DNA of 64,000 nt from Butyrivibrio sp. LC3010. GTDB taxonomy: Bacteria; Bacillota; Clostridia; Lachnospirales; Lachnospiraceae. The notes under the pieces are model-generated. The model did no database searches and was not told the DNA's origin. It saw only the letters and a program-made list of their open reading frames with translations. Position numbers and translations under genes: made by a program. The stretch spans positions 216,407 to 280,406 of the forward strand of contig NZ_AUJU01000002.1 of NCBI RefSeq assembly GCF_000424385.1. Direction: 5' to 3'. Below, piece by piece: positions 27,848-35,666 of the stretch (positions are counted from its first letter, which is position 1; every line of letters begins with the position of its first letter).

Positions 27848-29332
27848 TTAAGACCTTTTTTCCTTTAACCCCATGGCAAGCTCAACAACCTTATATCCTC
27901 CATCGTAGAGGCCTGCCTTTTTATTATTTATGATATTCTCGCACATTTCATCAAGAAGCGGCGTTTCCAAAAACTGATCGATCATCTGTATTGTGTGCGG
28001 TATATCACGGCACTCCAGTGTACCATCACCAACTTCAGCAGAATGAATTGCTCCCCACATTTCATGCTTACCGACACGCTTTATGAAAAGCTTTGGTACA
28101 GGATAGAAAGCAAGCTCACTAGGCTTGGTGACAAGTATATCACAACTCCTCATAAGAAGATTAGTGCAATATACAGCCTCAAAAATGTTTTCATGATAAA
28201 ATCCATGAATACCTTCAACTTCTGTTTCAGGTTTAAGTGCATCTGCCGCAAAGCTTTCTGTTTCCTTAAAATCTCCCATATGCTCGTGAACGTACGGTGC
28301 CATTTCCCTGATTTCTTTTTTCAGATCTTCCCAAACCTGTCTGTAATCCCCGACATTCACATAAAGAGCTGCTTCCTTTTTCTGAATTTTAGGAAGAAGA
28401 TAGCTTATTATTGCAGCAAAGATTTCCTTCTGAGCACCTGCACCACCTATCGTAAGAAGGAAACGCATAGGCTTTTTGTTCTTCCTTCTCTGTATTCTCG
28501 CCTCACAATCAGCTTCAATGTTAGATGTCAGTTCATGATCAATATAATGACCTGTGTAAACAAGATCATCCTGTGGCATCGGCTTGCATACTGTTTTCTT
28601 ATTCATGCCATTAAGTATTCTATACCCCATATAGGCATTTCTGCACTGGATTGTATGAACTGAACCTTCTGAAAAATGAAGCGCCATTGGCCAGTTGTCG
28701 GGAATTGCATTAACCACATATTTCATTCCGGCATGAACAGCTGCCTGAGCAGGCCATACATGTGTACCGACAACAGGTATATTTTTAGGCACATTTTTAT
28801 ATACAGGTGCCATAAGCTCTGCATTTTTCTGATCTGCAGCATTATATGCCAATGCCCTGAATCCCTCATAATTGACGGGTTCCCATACAAGCTTGTTGAA
28901 TATGGGGTTCTTGGAAAGTCTTGATCCAAGTGAATAAAGATTATTCTGGGCACTTATAACCTTGGTACATGTTGTGTGCGGATATGAATTAAGATCCATC
29001 CAGTAAGGAGTATAGCCAAGATATTTTGCACATGAAGCTATCGCCATACTTATTCTGTAGTGTCCAAATCCCATTCGGATATTTCCTACGATGAGTCCCT
29101 TTTCAGAGTCAAAGGGGAGTGTTCCGTTTGTCAGAGCACCTTCCGGCAGAACCTCTATATTCTGCACACCAAGACTCTCACCGATGTATGGATTGGCGCT
29201 GATTTTCACAGGATAATTAGCCTTTGAGTCATCTCCAAACTTCTTTATATTCTTTTCTTTTGTCTTAACAGCCTTCTTATAAACTGCTTCAGGCATAATA
29301 TTTCCAAAAATTACCTTGGATTTATCAGACAT
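27848..29332 (-). CDS. Uncharacterised GT-B-like protein in a sugar-utilisation operon
   Basis: A 494-residue soluble protein I do not recognise by name. Features suggest a GT-B glycosyltransferase fold akin to MurG or MGDG synthase: NIRMGFGHYRISMAIASCA near residue 83 (G-x-GH loop between the first strand and helix), FLLTIGGAGAQKEIF near 290 (second Rossmann nucleotide loop) and RSCDILVTKPSELAFYPVP near 400 (acceptor/donor-binding motif). Starts directly after the GH2 stop, 34 nt before the symporter gene. Could be a glycoside phosphorylase, a transferase or a non-catalytic partner. Confidence 0.65.
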   Translation of the reverse strand: MSDKSKVIFGNIMPEAVYKKAVKTKEKNIKKFGDDSKANYPVKISANPYIGESLGVQNIEVLPEGALTNGTLPFDSEKGLIVGNIRMGFGHYRISMAIASCAKYLGYTPYWMDLNSYPHTTCTKVISAQNNLYSLGSRLSKNPIFNKLVWEPVNYEGFRALAYNAADQKNAELMAPVYKNVPKNIPVVGTHVWPAQAAVHAGMKYVVNAIPDNWPMALHFSEGSVHTIQCRNAYMGYRILNGMNKKTVCKPMPQDDLVYTGHYIDHELTSNIEADCEARIQRRKNKKPMRFLLTIGGAGAQKEIFAAIISYLLPKIQKKEAALYVNVGDYRQVWEDLKKEIREMAPYVHEHMGDFKETESFAADALKPETEVEGIHGFYHENIFEAVYCTNLLMRSCDILVTKPSELAFYPVPKLFIKRVGKHEMWGAIHSAEVGDGTLECRDIPHTIQMIDQFLETPLLDEMCENIINNKKAGLYDGGYKVVELAMGLKEKRS

Positions 29333-31816
29333 TTATACTACCTCTTCCTCAATTTTAAAATTAATCTCTTTTCTTATTTTCTCACCGCCTGCTTCCAGCT
29401 TAATGATCAGCTTACCTGTAGATCCCTGTTTTCTCTTTGACCTGATATAAGTTCCTGCCATGCCGCCCCTTATCGGTACGATCTTTGGTCCTATAACATC
29501 AATTGCTCCTTCTGTTTTCAGCTTCACAGGCTCAGCAAAGAAAGGAAGAACATTGCCGTTCTGGTCAACCACTCTCATTCTTACCGATGCAACATCATAG
29601 GATTTACCCTCCAGCAGGTCTGCATGACTCACAACAGTCTCAAGTGAAATCCTGTTTACAGTCTCCTTTATAAGCGTTTTAACAACCTTACCGTTTTTGA
29701 TAGCCTCGAATTTGAAGGATGTGGCCTCACCGCCCCAGTCTCCAATATATTTTTGATAAAGATCGACTATATTCTTCACTGACATATGGTGGATCAGCAT
29801 CATCCTGCCGCCGGTTATCTTATCTCCGATGCTTAGTTTGTTCATTCCGTATCTGGCTGCGGTGTTGAGAGCATGCTTTACTTTTTCAGAAAAACCTCTT
29901 GAGAAATTCTCATTGTCAGCAAGCAGATCTCCAATAAAATCATCCACAAGTATCGGTCCATGTGCAATGTTCTTAAATGGTGAATTTTTGGGATAAAACT
30001 CCTTTATAAAAACATCATTCTTATACATTTTAACGGAGTCAGCATTTGTGTAGAGCCATATGTCTCCTCTTATGCATTCAGGATGTTCTCCAATATCCAT
30101 GGATGATGAAAGCTCCAGAACATTTTTTTCATCTCCCTGCATTTCATAGGCTTTTGCGGCAAGTTTAGGATTCCTGAACATATCCATGACGCCGTGATAG
30201 CATATTCTGTCTCCGGATCCAAAATCTTTGTGAGTGTTATAATCGAACATACACCAGCCAAATCCTCCGGCAATATCGGATTCTCCGGCAATTGCATCCA
30301 TAACCCTGATATGTCTCATTGTATGTTCAACCCGTATATCCTCAGCATCAAAGGTCTTGGTCGGATACATATGGCCGTTATATTCTGTGACCATATAGGC
30401 TTTTGCCATATCAGGAGTTGCATCCTTTTTCTTTATGCATCCGGGTGTCTTACCATTATGTGAAAAGTCATTCAGTGTATAAACATCCTCCAAGAGATTC
30501 ATCTTCGCAGAAGCTCTGACTCCTCCTGTCGATCTCGAAGGATCAAGTTCATGGGCTACAGCATTAGTCTCTGTATAAAATTCATCATCATCTGCTGATT
30601 CATTTATACGAACCCCCCAGATAAATATAGAGGGGTGATTCCTGTACTGACAGATCATTTCCTTTTCATTGATAACTGCCTGTTTCTTCCAATCCGAATC
30701 GCCTATGTGCTGCCATCCCGGAAACTCCATAAACACCAGTATTCCAAGTCTGTCACACTCATCAACAAAGTCCTGTGACTGGGGATAGTGCGAGGTTCTT
30801 ACAGCATTTAAACAGAGTTCCTCTTTTATTATCCTGGCATCATATTTTTGCATGGAGGCAGGCATTGCATACCCCACATAAGGATAGGACTGATGTCTGT
30901 TTAATCCCCTGATTTTAAGTTTTCTTCCGTTTAAATAAAATCCACCACTCTTAAAGGATGCACTTCTAAAGCCAAATGGCACCACATATTCGTCAATCAG
31001 CACTTCATCCTTGCAGATTCTGACTATAAACTCATACATTGCAGGATTCTTCACATCCCACAAAACAACCGGAAGTGTATGATACGAAAGGCGGATCTCG
31101 TTATTTGCGCTCACACAATTAAGGAGAATCTCATCCTTATACTCATCGGTTACTCCTGCAGGAAGCTCGCCCCCGATTCTCTTAAGGGATTCCGTAACCA
31201 TGTATCCGTCCGCATCACCTTCAAGCTTAATTACTCCATGAATAAAAGCCCCTATCGCTACAGGTTTCACTTCACTTTCATTCATGTTTTCATCAAAAAC
31301 TTCAGGTACATCGGCATATACAAACACATCAGATATATGAGTTTTCTCTGCAACTTCAAGATAAACATCCCTATATATTCCGCCATAGGTCATATAATCT
31401 ATAACAAACCCAAAAGGCGGTACGTTAAGACTCTCTCTGCTATCAAGCTTAACAGCAATAATGTTTGGTCTGTCAAATAACAGCTTATCCGAAATATCAA
31501 TTGCAAATCCTGTATATCCGCAGGAATGCTTACACACAAAATCTCCATTTATAAACACGAAGGCTTCATGAGCTGCACCTTCGAAATGAAGAATGATACT
31601 TTTATCCTTCCATGAAGTATCAGCATTAAACACTCTTCTATATCCGCTGACCATCTGGTAGGTTTTATCGTCAAAATAATTAAACGGTGTTTCTTTTACC
31701 GTGTGCGGAATACGCACATTTTCCATTTCTTCATCATGATAATCGGCTTTTATCATTTCATCATCAAATTCAGGTTTAAATTTCCAATTATCATTTATGT
31801 ATATTCTTTTTCTCAT
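29333..31816 (-). CDS. Glycoside hydrolase family 2 enzyme (beta-galactosidase/glucuronidase type)
   Basis: An 827-residue cytoplasmic GH2 enzyme without signal peptide. Order: jelly-roll sugar-binding domain (about 1-180), Ig-like domain, TIM barrel (about 290-600) and C-terminal beta domains. The acid/base Glu lies in GVRINES and the nucleophile Glu in MVTEYNGHM; RTSHYPQSQDFVDECDRLG is the GH2 barrel signature. ATG 31816 has AAGGA eight bases upstream; a TTG at 31840 is in frame but has no site. First gene of the operon, so its promoter with twin inverted repeats controls all three genes. Exact substrate undetermined. Confidence 0.9.
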   Translation of the reverse strand: MRKRIYINDNWKFKPEFDDEMIKADYHDEEMENVRIPHTVKETPFNYFDDKTYQMVSGYRRVFNADTSWKDKSIILHFEGAAHEAFVFINGDFVCKHSCGYTGFAIDISDKLLFDRPNIIAVKLDSRESLNVPPFGFVIDYMTYGGIYRDVYLEVAEKTHISDVFVYADVPEVFDENMNESEVKPVAIGAFIHGVIKLEGDADGYMVTESLKRIGGELPAGVTDEYKDEILLNCVSANNEIRLSYHTLPVVLWDVKNPAMYEFIVRICKDEVLIDEYVVPFGFRSASFKSGGFYLNGRKLKIRGLNRHQSYPYVGYAMPASMQKYDARIIKEELCLNAVRTSHYPQSQDFVDECDRLGILVFMEFPGWQHIGDSDWKKQAVINEKEMICQYRNHPSIFIWGVRINESADDDEFYTETNAVAHELDPSRSTGGVRASAKMNLLEDVYTLNDFSHNGKTPGCIKKKDATPDMAKAYMVTEYNGHMYPTKTFDAEDIRVEHTMRHIRVMDAIAGESDIAGGFGWCMFDYNTHKDFGSGDRICYHGVMDMFRNPKLAAKAYEMQGDEKNVLELSSSMDIGEHPECIRGDIWLYTNADSVKMYKNDVFIKEFYPKNSPFKNIAHGPILVDDFIGDLLADNENFSRGFSEKVKHALNTAARYGMNKLSIGDKITGGRMMLIHHMSVKNIVDLYQKYIGDWGGEATSFKFEAIKNGKVVKTLIKETVNRISLETVVSHADLLEGKSYDVASVRMRVVDQNGNVLPFFAEPVKLKTEGAIDVIGPKIVPIRGGMAGTYIRSKRKQGSTGKLIIKLEAGGEKIRKEINFKIEEEVV

Positions 31817-31840
31817 TTCATATTTCCTTAGGCTATTCAA

Positions 31841-31931
31841 GAAACGTCAATATATTTCAGCGTTTCCATAGCAATATATTAACATTATGTCAATCCACAA
31901 AACAAGAAACGTATTGCTCAAATTTCGTTTC
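31841..31931 (-). promoter_or_regulatory. GH2 operon promoter bracketed by two identical inverted repeats
   Basis: GAAACG-N14-CGTTTC occurs twice (31841-31866 and 31906-31931), with identical arms and spacers but different spacer sequence, centres 65 bp apart. Between them lies minus-strand TTGACA (31888-31893) with a 17-bp spacer to TATGGA, so one copy covers the -10/start region and the other lies upstream of -35. A dimeric sugar-responsive regulator binding both sites, possibly with looping, is inferred. No regulator gene is nearby. Confidence 0.65.
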
Positions 31932-32000
31932 CTAATTTTGTGCAAAAATACAATAACGATATTTTTTTGTGTTGATTGAGAAAAATTTTCAAATACATAC

Positions 32001-32058
32001 AAAAAAGCCGATAATCAAACGATTTCATATCGCTTAATTACCAGCTTCATAATTATCG
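32001..32058 (-). terminator. Terminator of tRNA-Leu
   Basis: Minus-strand CGATAAT (32052-32058) pairs with ATTATCG (32009-32015) around a smaller internal CGAT/ATCG hairpin, followed by GGC and TTTTTT. Directly abuts the tRNA 3' end. Confidence 0.65.
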
Positions 32059-32141
32059 TGCCGGTGGTGGGACTTGAACCCACACGCCCGTGAGGACAAC
32101 AGATTTTGAGTCTGCATCGTCTGCCATTCCGACACACCGGC
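32059..32141 (-). tRNA. tRNA-Leu (anticodon CAA)
   Basis: 83-nt tRNA. The acceptor stem GCCGGTG pairs with CACCGGC, the discriminator is A, the T arm carries GGTTCAAGTCC, and the anticodon loop CTCAAAA gives CAA, reading UUG. A long variable arm (class II) is visible after the anticodon stem. CCA is not encoded. A good promoter lies just upstream, so it is transcribed alone. Confidence 0.95.
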
Positions 32142-32167
32142 CTATCGCAAATTTGTGCGACTCAAAT

Positions 32168-32196
32168 ATGTTACCACATCAAAAATGAATATTCAA
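32168..32196 (-). promoter_or_regulatory. Promoter of tRNA-Leu
   Basis: Minus-strand TTGAAT (32191-32196), 17-bp spacer, TAACAT (32168-32173), with the tRNA 5' end 26 nt downstream of the -10. Confidence 0.6.
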
Positions 32197-32231
32197 GCAT
32201 CAAATAAATAAAAGTATTACTCTGCAAAAGT

Positions 32232-32513
32232 TTAGCTATCCCATTCATCAAATTCAAGATCTCCGGCTTCTCTCCTGCCTGCTCGTTTTCCCAAAAGATA
32301 GAATACACCTGCAACAATAAGTACGCATGCAAAGACAGACACTCCTACAATGATCATTTTTTTCTTATCTTCATCGAGTTCGTCGATTTTATCTTTAATA
32401 AAGCTAACCGTATCCTTTGCCTTGGTTCCGGTGAGCTCTATAATATTCTGAGCACTCTTTCTGATCTCCTCTGTATTAAAATTCTTTAATTTATCTTCGA
32501 AGAAAAAGCTCAT
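32232..32513 (-). CDS. Small single-pass membrane protein
   Basis: A 93-residue protein: charged amphipathic N-terminal half, one membrane helix at about 54-74 (MIIVGVSVFACVLIVAGVF) and a short acidic tail ending FDEWDS. No recognised family, although the layout resembles YtxH-type envelope stress proteins. GGGGG precedes the ATG by eight bases. It is the only gene after the structured element at 32559-32628, and the tRNA follows from its own promoter. Confidence 0.7.
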   Translation of the reverse strand: MSFFFEDKLKNFNTEEIRKSAQNIIELTGTKAKDTVSFIKDKIDELDEDKKKMIIVGVSVFACVLIVAGVFYLLGKRAGRREAGDLEFDEWDS

Positions 32514-32558
32514 CCTTATATCCCCCTCGTAAAATATTTATTGGCACGATTACGCTGA

Positions 32559-32628
32559 GGTCCTGCCTTCCGGTCGGAACTATTCCAGATCATGAATTCG
32601 TCACGACGTTTTCTTCCTTTGCAAGACC
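32559..32628 (-). other. Candidate structured RNA element (closed multi-hairpin junction)
   Basis: On the minus strand GGTCTTGC (32621-32628) pairs over all eight positions with GCAGGACC (32559-32566), counting one G-T. Inside are three small hairpins: CGT/ACG, ATTC/GAAT and TTCC/GGAA. The element starts two bases after the hydrolase stop codon and lies about 45 nt before the next gene's ATG; a further CGTAA/TTTACG repeat sits just before that gene's ribosome-binding site. Interpretation as a junction RNA is inference from one copy. Confidence 0.4.
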
Positions 32629-32630
32629 TT

Positions 32631-33380
32631 TCAGTCAATATTCTCATGTATAAATGATATCATTTCTTTGCCTGCTTTTACAGCCTCTTTACCATAAAAA
32701 ACATGTCCTGCATCAGTTATTTGTATCATTTTGGCTGCCGGAAATTTTTTACGGGCATTGATGCTATATGACATGGGAACAACCTGATCCACATTCCCAT
32801 GAAGAATAAGCACATTCCCGTTATATTTTTCCATACAGTCATTTATATCAAGTGAAAATGCATCCTCATAATACTTTCTGCCAACCGGAAGTCCAAATAC
32901 CATGGAAGTTTCCTCTATCATTTCTTTTTGAGGATATTTTCTTTTGGCATCATCAAAAAGAACATATGCAGGATACAAAAGTACCATAGCCCTTATTTCT
33001 TTACCGGCCTGCGCCGCTGCAATTGTTGACGCAACCCCACCATGGCTTTCACCCATCAAAAAAATATTTTTCCTGTCGGCAAAGGGTGCTTTTCTGATAT
33101 TTTCAATAACCGCCTCAATATCTTCACTCTCAGTAACAACAGACATTTCAGTCATTTTTCCGTCACTTTTAGAAGAGAGACCGCCTCCGCAAAAATCAAA
33201 AATATAGCAGCCAATCCCTTCTTTTACCAGCATTTCGGCATATGGTCTTGTTCCCTCTCGGCTTCCCCCAAAGCCATGGGCCATGATGACAATGGGATAT
33301 CTTCCCTTTGAATCATCCGGCAAATATATTTCCCCAGAAATGTGATACCCGTCTCGCTCCACAATATATGTACTTTGCAT
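32631..33380 (-). CDS. Alpha/beta hydrolase (esterase-like)
   Basis: A 249-residue cytoplasmic hydrolase. The oxyanion region is MAHGFGGSREGTRPYA, the nucleophile Ser sits in GESHGG, the acid is Asp in HGNVDQVVP and the base is His in TDAGHVFYG. Similar to cinnamoyl-ester and acyl esterases of gut and rumen bacteria, so it may act on esterified plant sugars, but the substrate cannot be assigned. ATG 33380 is chosen with GAGG nine bases upstream; a GTG five codons earlier is in frame. Confidence 0.88.
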   Translation of the reverse strand: MQSTYIVERDGYHISGEIYLPDDSKGRYPIVIMAHGFGGSREGTRPYAEMLVKEGIGCYIFDFCGGGLSSKSDGKMTEMSVVTESEDIEAVIENIRKAPFADRKNIFLMGESHGGVASTIAAAQAGKEIRAMVLLYPAYVLFDDAKRKYPQKEMIEETSMVFGLPVGRKYYEDAFSLDINDCMEKYNGNVLILHGNVDQVVPMSYSINARKKFPAAKMIQITDAGHVFYGKEAVKAGKEMISFIHENID

Positions 33381-33522
33381 ATATATCTGCCTCACATATA
33401 ATATAGAACCACATTATTCCGATAATAATTTTATCAAAATAGCATACTTTTAACAAGTTTTGGGCTATGCCTAAACGATAAAAAAAACATAAAAATAATA
33501 TTCATTTTTTCGAAAGAAACCT

Positions 33523-33550
33523 GTTGCATTAATCCGAATATGTAATACAA
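33523..33550 (+). promoter_or_regulatory. Promoter of the small gene at 33626
   Basis: TTGCAT (33523-33528), 16-bp spacer, TACAAT (33545-33550) on the plus strand, with a leader of about 70 nt before the ATG at 33626. The remaining 33381-33522 is AT-rich and shows nothing else. Confidence 0.55.
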
Positions 33551-33625
33551 TATATAGTAGTTGCGAAAGTAAAGTCTCAACTATATGTATGTAATTGTGT
33601 AGAGTTTTAGCTATTGGGGGTTAAT

Positions 33626-33826
33626 ATGTCAACTTCTTTAGTGCAGGAATGCGAAACAAATATTCAGAATGATAATGTCGTTGATTACACTTTGATCAGA
33701 CACATGCTTCGTTCTATTGGTAATCATCATTGGTCAGTATCTAAGGCTATGGATGAGTATGATGTTCCTACAGAACAGAGAGAAATTTATATGGAGACTA
33801 TTGCAGATAAATTCTTTGTCAGCTGA
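33626..33826 (+). CDS. Small uncharacterised protein
   Basis: A 66-residue soluble acidic protein of unknown function, read against the direction of nearly all its neighbours. It has its own promoter, a strong GGGGG site five bases before the ATG at 33626, and its own terminator, so it is very likely expressed. The middle carries HMLRSIGNHHWSVSKAMDEY, followed by a second helix; two to three helices are predicted. No cysteines, no signal. Could be a small regulator, but there is no motif to prove it. Confidence 0.7.
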   Translation: MSTSLVQECETNIQNDNVVDYTLIRHMLRSIGNHHWSVSKAMDEYDVPTEQREIYMETIADKFFVS

Positions 33827-33844
33827 TAATTAGTTCCCACTTCA

Positions 33845-33881
33845 AAAAATGGACATATGCCACAGGCATTTGTCCATTTTT
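33845..33881. terminator. Bidirectional terminator between convergent genes
   Basis: Hairpin with arms AAAAATGGACATATGCC and GGCATTTGTCCATTTTT (one mismatch, ACA loop), with an A run on one side and a T run on the other. It serves the small plus-strand gene and the transglutaminase-like gene that converge here. Confidence 0.88.
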
Positions 33882-33903
33882 ATCGTACAACTAATCATGT
33901 TCT

Positions 33904-35436
33904 CTATTTCACGGTAACCTTACAGGTTACTTTCTTTTTGCCATCTTTAGTCATAACAGTAATCTTACACTTACCCTTACCCTTTGCCTTGACTACTCCT
34001 TTCTTGGAAATCTTAGCAACTTTTGCATTGCTGCTCTTCCACACCAATTCTGTATTCTTTGCAGCTGATGGTTCTATGGTAACTTTTAATGTATACTTTT
34101 TCCCTTTTTCAAGTTTTAGTTTCTTTTTATTTAATTTTAATGCCTTAACTTCAGCTGCTTTCCCGGAAACGGTAATATAGCAGCTGTCCTTAACTTCACC
34201 ATCAGGTGATGAAGCTGAAATTTCACAGGTTCCAGCAGCCAGGGCCTTAACTTCACCATCAGAATTCACCTTTGCAATACTGGTATTACTGCTTTTCCAT
34301 ATAATCTTTGATTTTCCTTTGTTTGGATTGACCTTAACCTCAAGGGTATCGATTTCACCGGCTTTTAATGAGATCTTGCTTTTATTAAGTGTAATAGACT
34401 TTATCGCAACATACGAACCTACAGTTCCTGTCTCATAATTGCTGCTGCTCATCGGGTACTGAGAGTTAAAAGTGCTGTCAGCATACTGCGCCCATCTTGC
34501 ATGATCGGTAAAATCACTATTACACTTCATAAAATAGGTATACTTTTCCGATGGCTTTCCGGCATCCCAGGTCGAATCAATATTGTAGTAAACACTTCCA
34601 ACGCGGACAATATTCCAGCCATGACCACCCTGACTTGTATTACCGGCAACAAGTCTGCAGGACACTCCATTATCATTAAGAAGCCTGTATATCAGAAGTG
34701 AATACCCCTGACATACAGCACTATTATTTATAGCTGCCGCATAACAGGAATATTTAAGTAAAGATTTCCCATAATCATATTTGATATTCTGGCATACATA
34801 ATTATACACTGCCAGAATCTTGTCATACTCGCCTTTCTGGGCAAGTCCAAGACTTGATGCAATCTGATTCACCTTCGCACTTACTGCCTGCTCCTGCTCA
34901 GATGTAGTGTAGTAAGTCATATAAAAGATAAAAGAACCGATAGTTTTACCGTTCTTTTTACTATAGGCGACCTGCATACCTGATGAACTATAGGCCCATT
35001 TTAAATAGTCACCCTCACTACCGTTTCCGGTGTGATTCATGGCGGCATCAAACGCTCTGCTTTGCATTGCAACAAGAGATGAGCCGTCATACCCTGTACC
35101 GTCAAACTCATAGTTTATACGTATATTAAGGTCTCTTCTTTTAAGCGCATCTCTTAAGTCATTAATTATCTGAGCCTCTGTTGTCGCCCTTCCGGAATCC
35201 GCAATGACAGAACTCTGGGTTATCTTAGACTCCGGTACGCGGTTTATGTCATCCTCACTGATAGCACCTGCATATAGAGGATTTATACGATATATAACCC
35301 CTGTAGAAGGCATATACGATCCATTATTTTCCGCATTGGAAATAAGCACTCCGGAACCGGAAAAGCAAATAAAAAGAGCAGCTATGATTACAATAGCCGT
35401 AGATCTGAAAAAATCCCTCATAATTTTTTTACTCAT
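33904..35436 (-). CDS. Secreted transglutaminase-like protein with two Ig-like (Big_2) domains
   Basis: A 510-residue exported protein: signal peptide with hydrophobic core FRSTAIVIIAALFICFSGSG, a transglutaminase-like (cysteine-protease fold) core with Cys in NSAVCQGYSLLIYRL, His in GGHGWNIV and Asp in YYNIDSTWD, then two bacterial Ig-like Big_2 repeats (each with IWKSSN or VWKSSN followed by AKV/AKI) and a Lys-rich C-terminus. Such proteins act at the cell surface, possibly binding wall polymer through the Big_2 repeats. ATG 35436 has GAGGG seven bases upstream. A single gene downstream of the repeat element at 35458. Confidence 0.9.
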   Translation of the reverse strand: MSKKIMRDFFRSTAIVIIAALFICFSGSGVLISNAENNGSYMPSTGVIYRINPLYAGAISEDDINRVPESKITQSSVIADSGRATTEAQIINDLRDALKRRDLNIRINYEFDGTGYDGSSLVAMQSRAFDAAMNHTGNGSEGDYLKWAYSSSGMQVAYSKKNGKTIGSFIFYMTYYTTSEQEQAVSAKVNQIASSLGLAQKGEYDKILAVYNYVCQNIKYDYGKSLLKYSCYAAAINNSAVCQGYSLLIYRLLNDNGVSCRLVAGNTSQGGHGWNIVRVGSVYYNIDSTWDAGKPSEKYTYFMKCNSDFTDHARWAQYADSTFNSQYPMSSSNYETGTVGSYVAIKSITLNKSKISLKAGEIDTLEVKVNPNKGKSKIIWKSSNTSIAKVNSDGEVKALAAGTCEISASSPDGEVKDSCYITVSGKAAEVKALKLNKKKLKLEKGKKYTLKVTIEPSAAKNTELVWKSSNAKVAKISKKGVVKAKGKGKCKITVMTKDGKKKVTCKVTVK

Positions 35437-35457
35437 AAGAAAACCCTCAGTAGTGAT

Positions 35458-35602
35458 CATAGTTTCTACTAAAAACTATGACTTCTTGCGGGCAAAAGCG
35501 GAAATCGCCAGCAAGAATCCTGCTTTGCAGGACACGCCCCTCGCTTTGCGAGGACCTGGTCCAATACGATTCCCGTTTTTCTAAGGAAAAACAGGAATCT
35601 AT
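35458..35602 (-). repeat. Multi-hairpin intergenic element, copy A
   Basis: Five consecutive hairpins: 35458-35480; 35483-35517 (TTCTTGC/GCAAGAA); 35518-35532 (TCCTGC-TTT-GCAGGA); 35539-35553 (CCTCGC-TTT-GCGAGG); and 35568-35599 (GATTCC.../...GGAATC). The portion 35530-35602 matches copy B at 62493-62565 over 73 bp without gaps, 58 identical. Lies between two minus-strand genes in the same orientation as copy B. A minus-strand ORF through it (35469-35651) is considered spurious. Confidence 0.75.
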
Positions 35603-35666
35603 GACATATAGTTACTGAGAGTATTATAACATATTTTAGTGCTTTAAACATTTATTAAGGAAATCT

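Noticed and set aside
32516..32639. A basic minus-strand frame of about 40 codons (GRKRRDEFMIWNSSD)
   Set aside because: No plausible start with a ribosome-binding site, and it overlaps a strongly paired segment; treated as a structured element instead.
35469..35651. A 60-residue minus-strand ORF
   Set aside because: It coincides with the five-hairpin repeat element, has no ribosome-binding site and no recognisable protein features.
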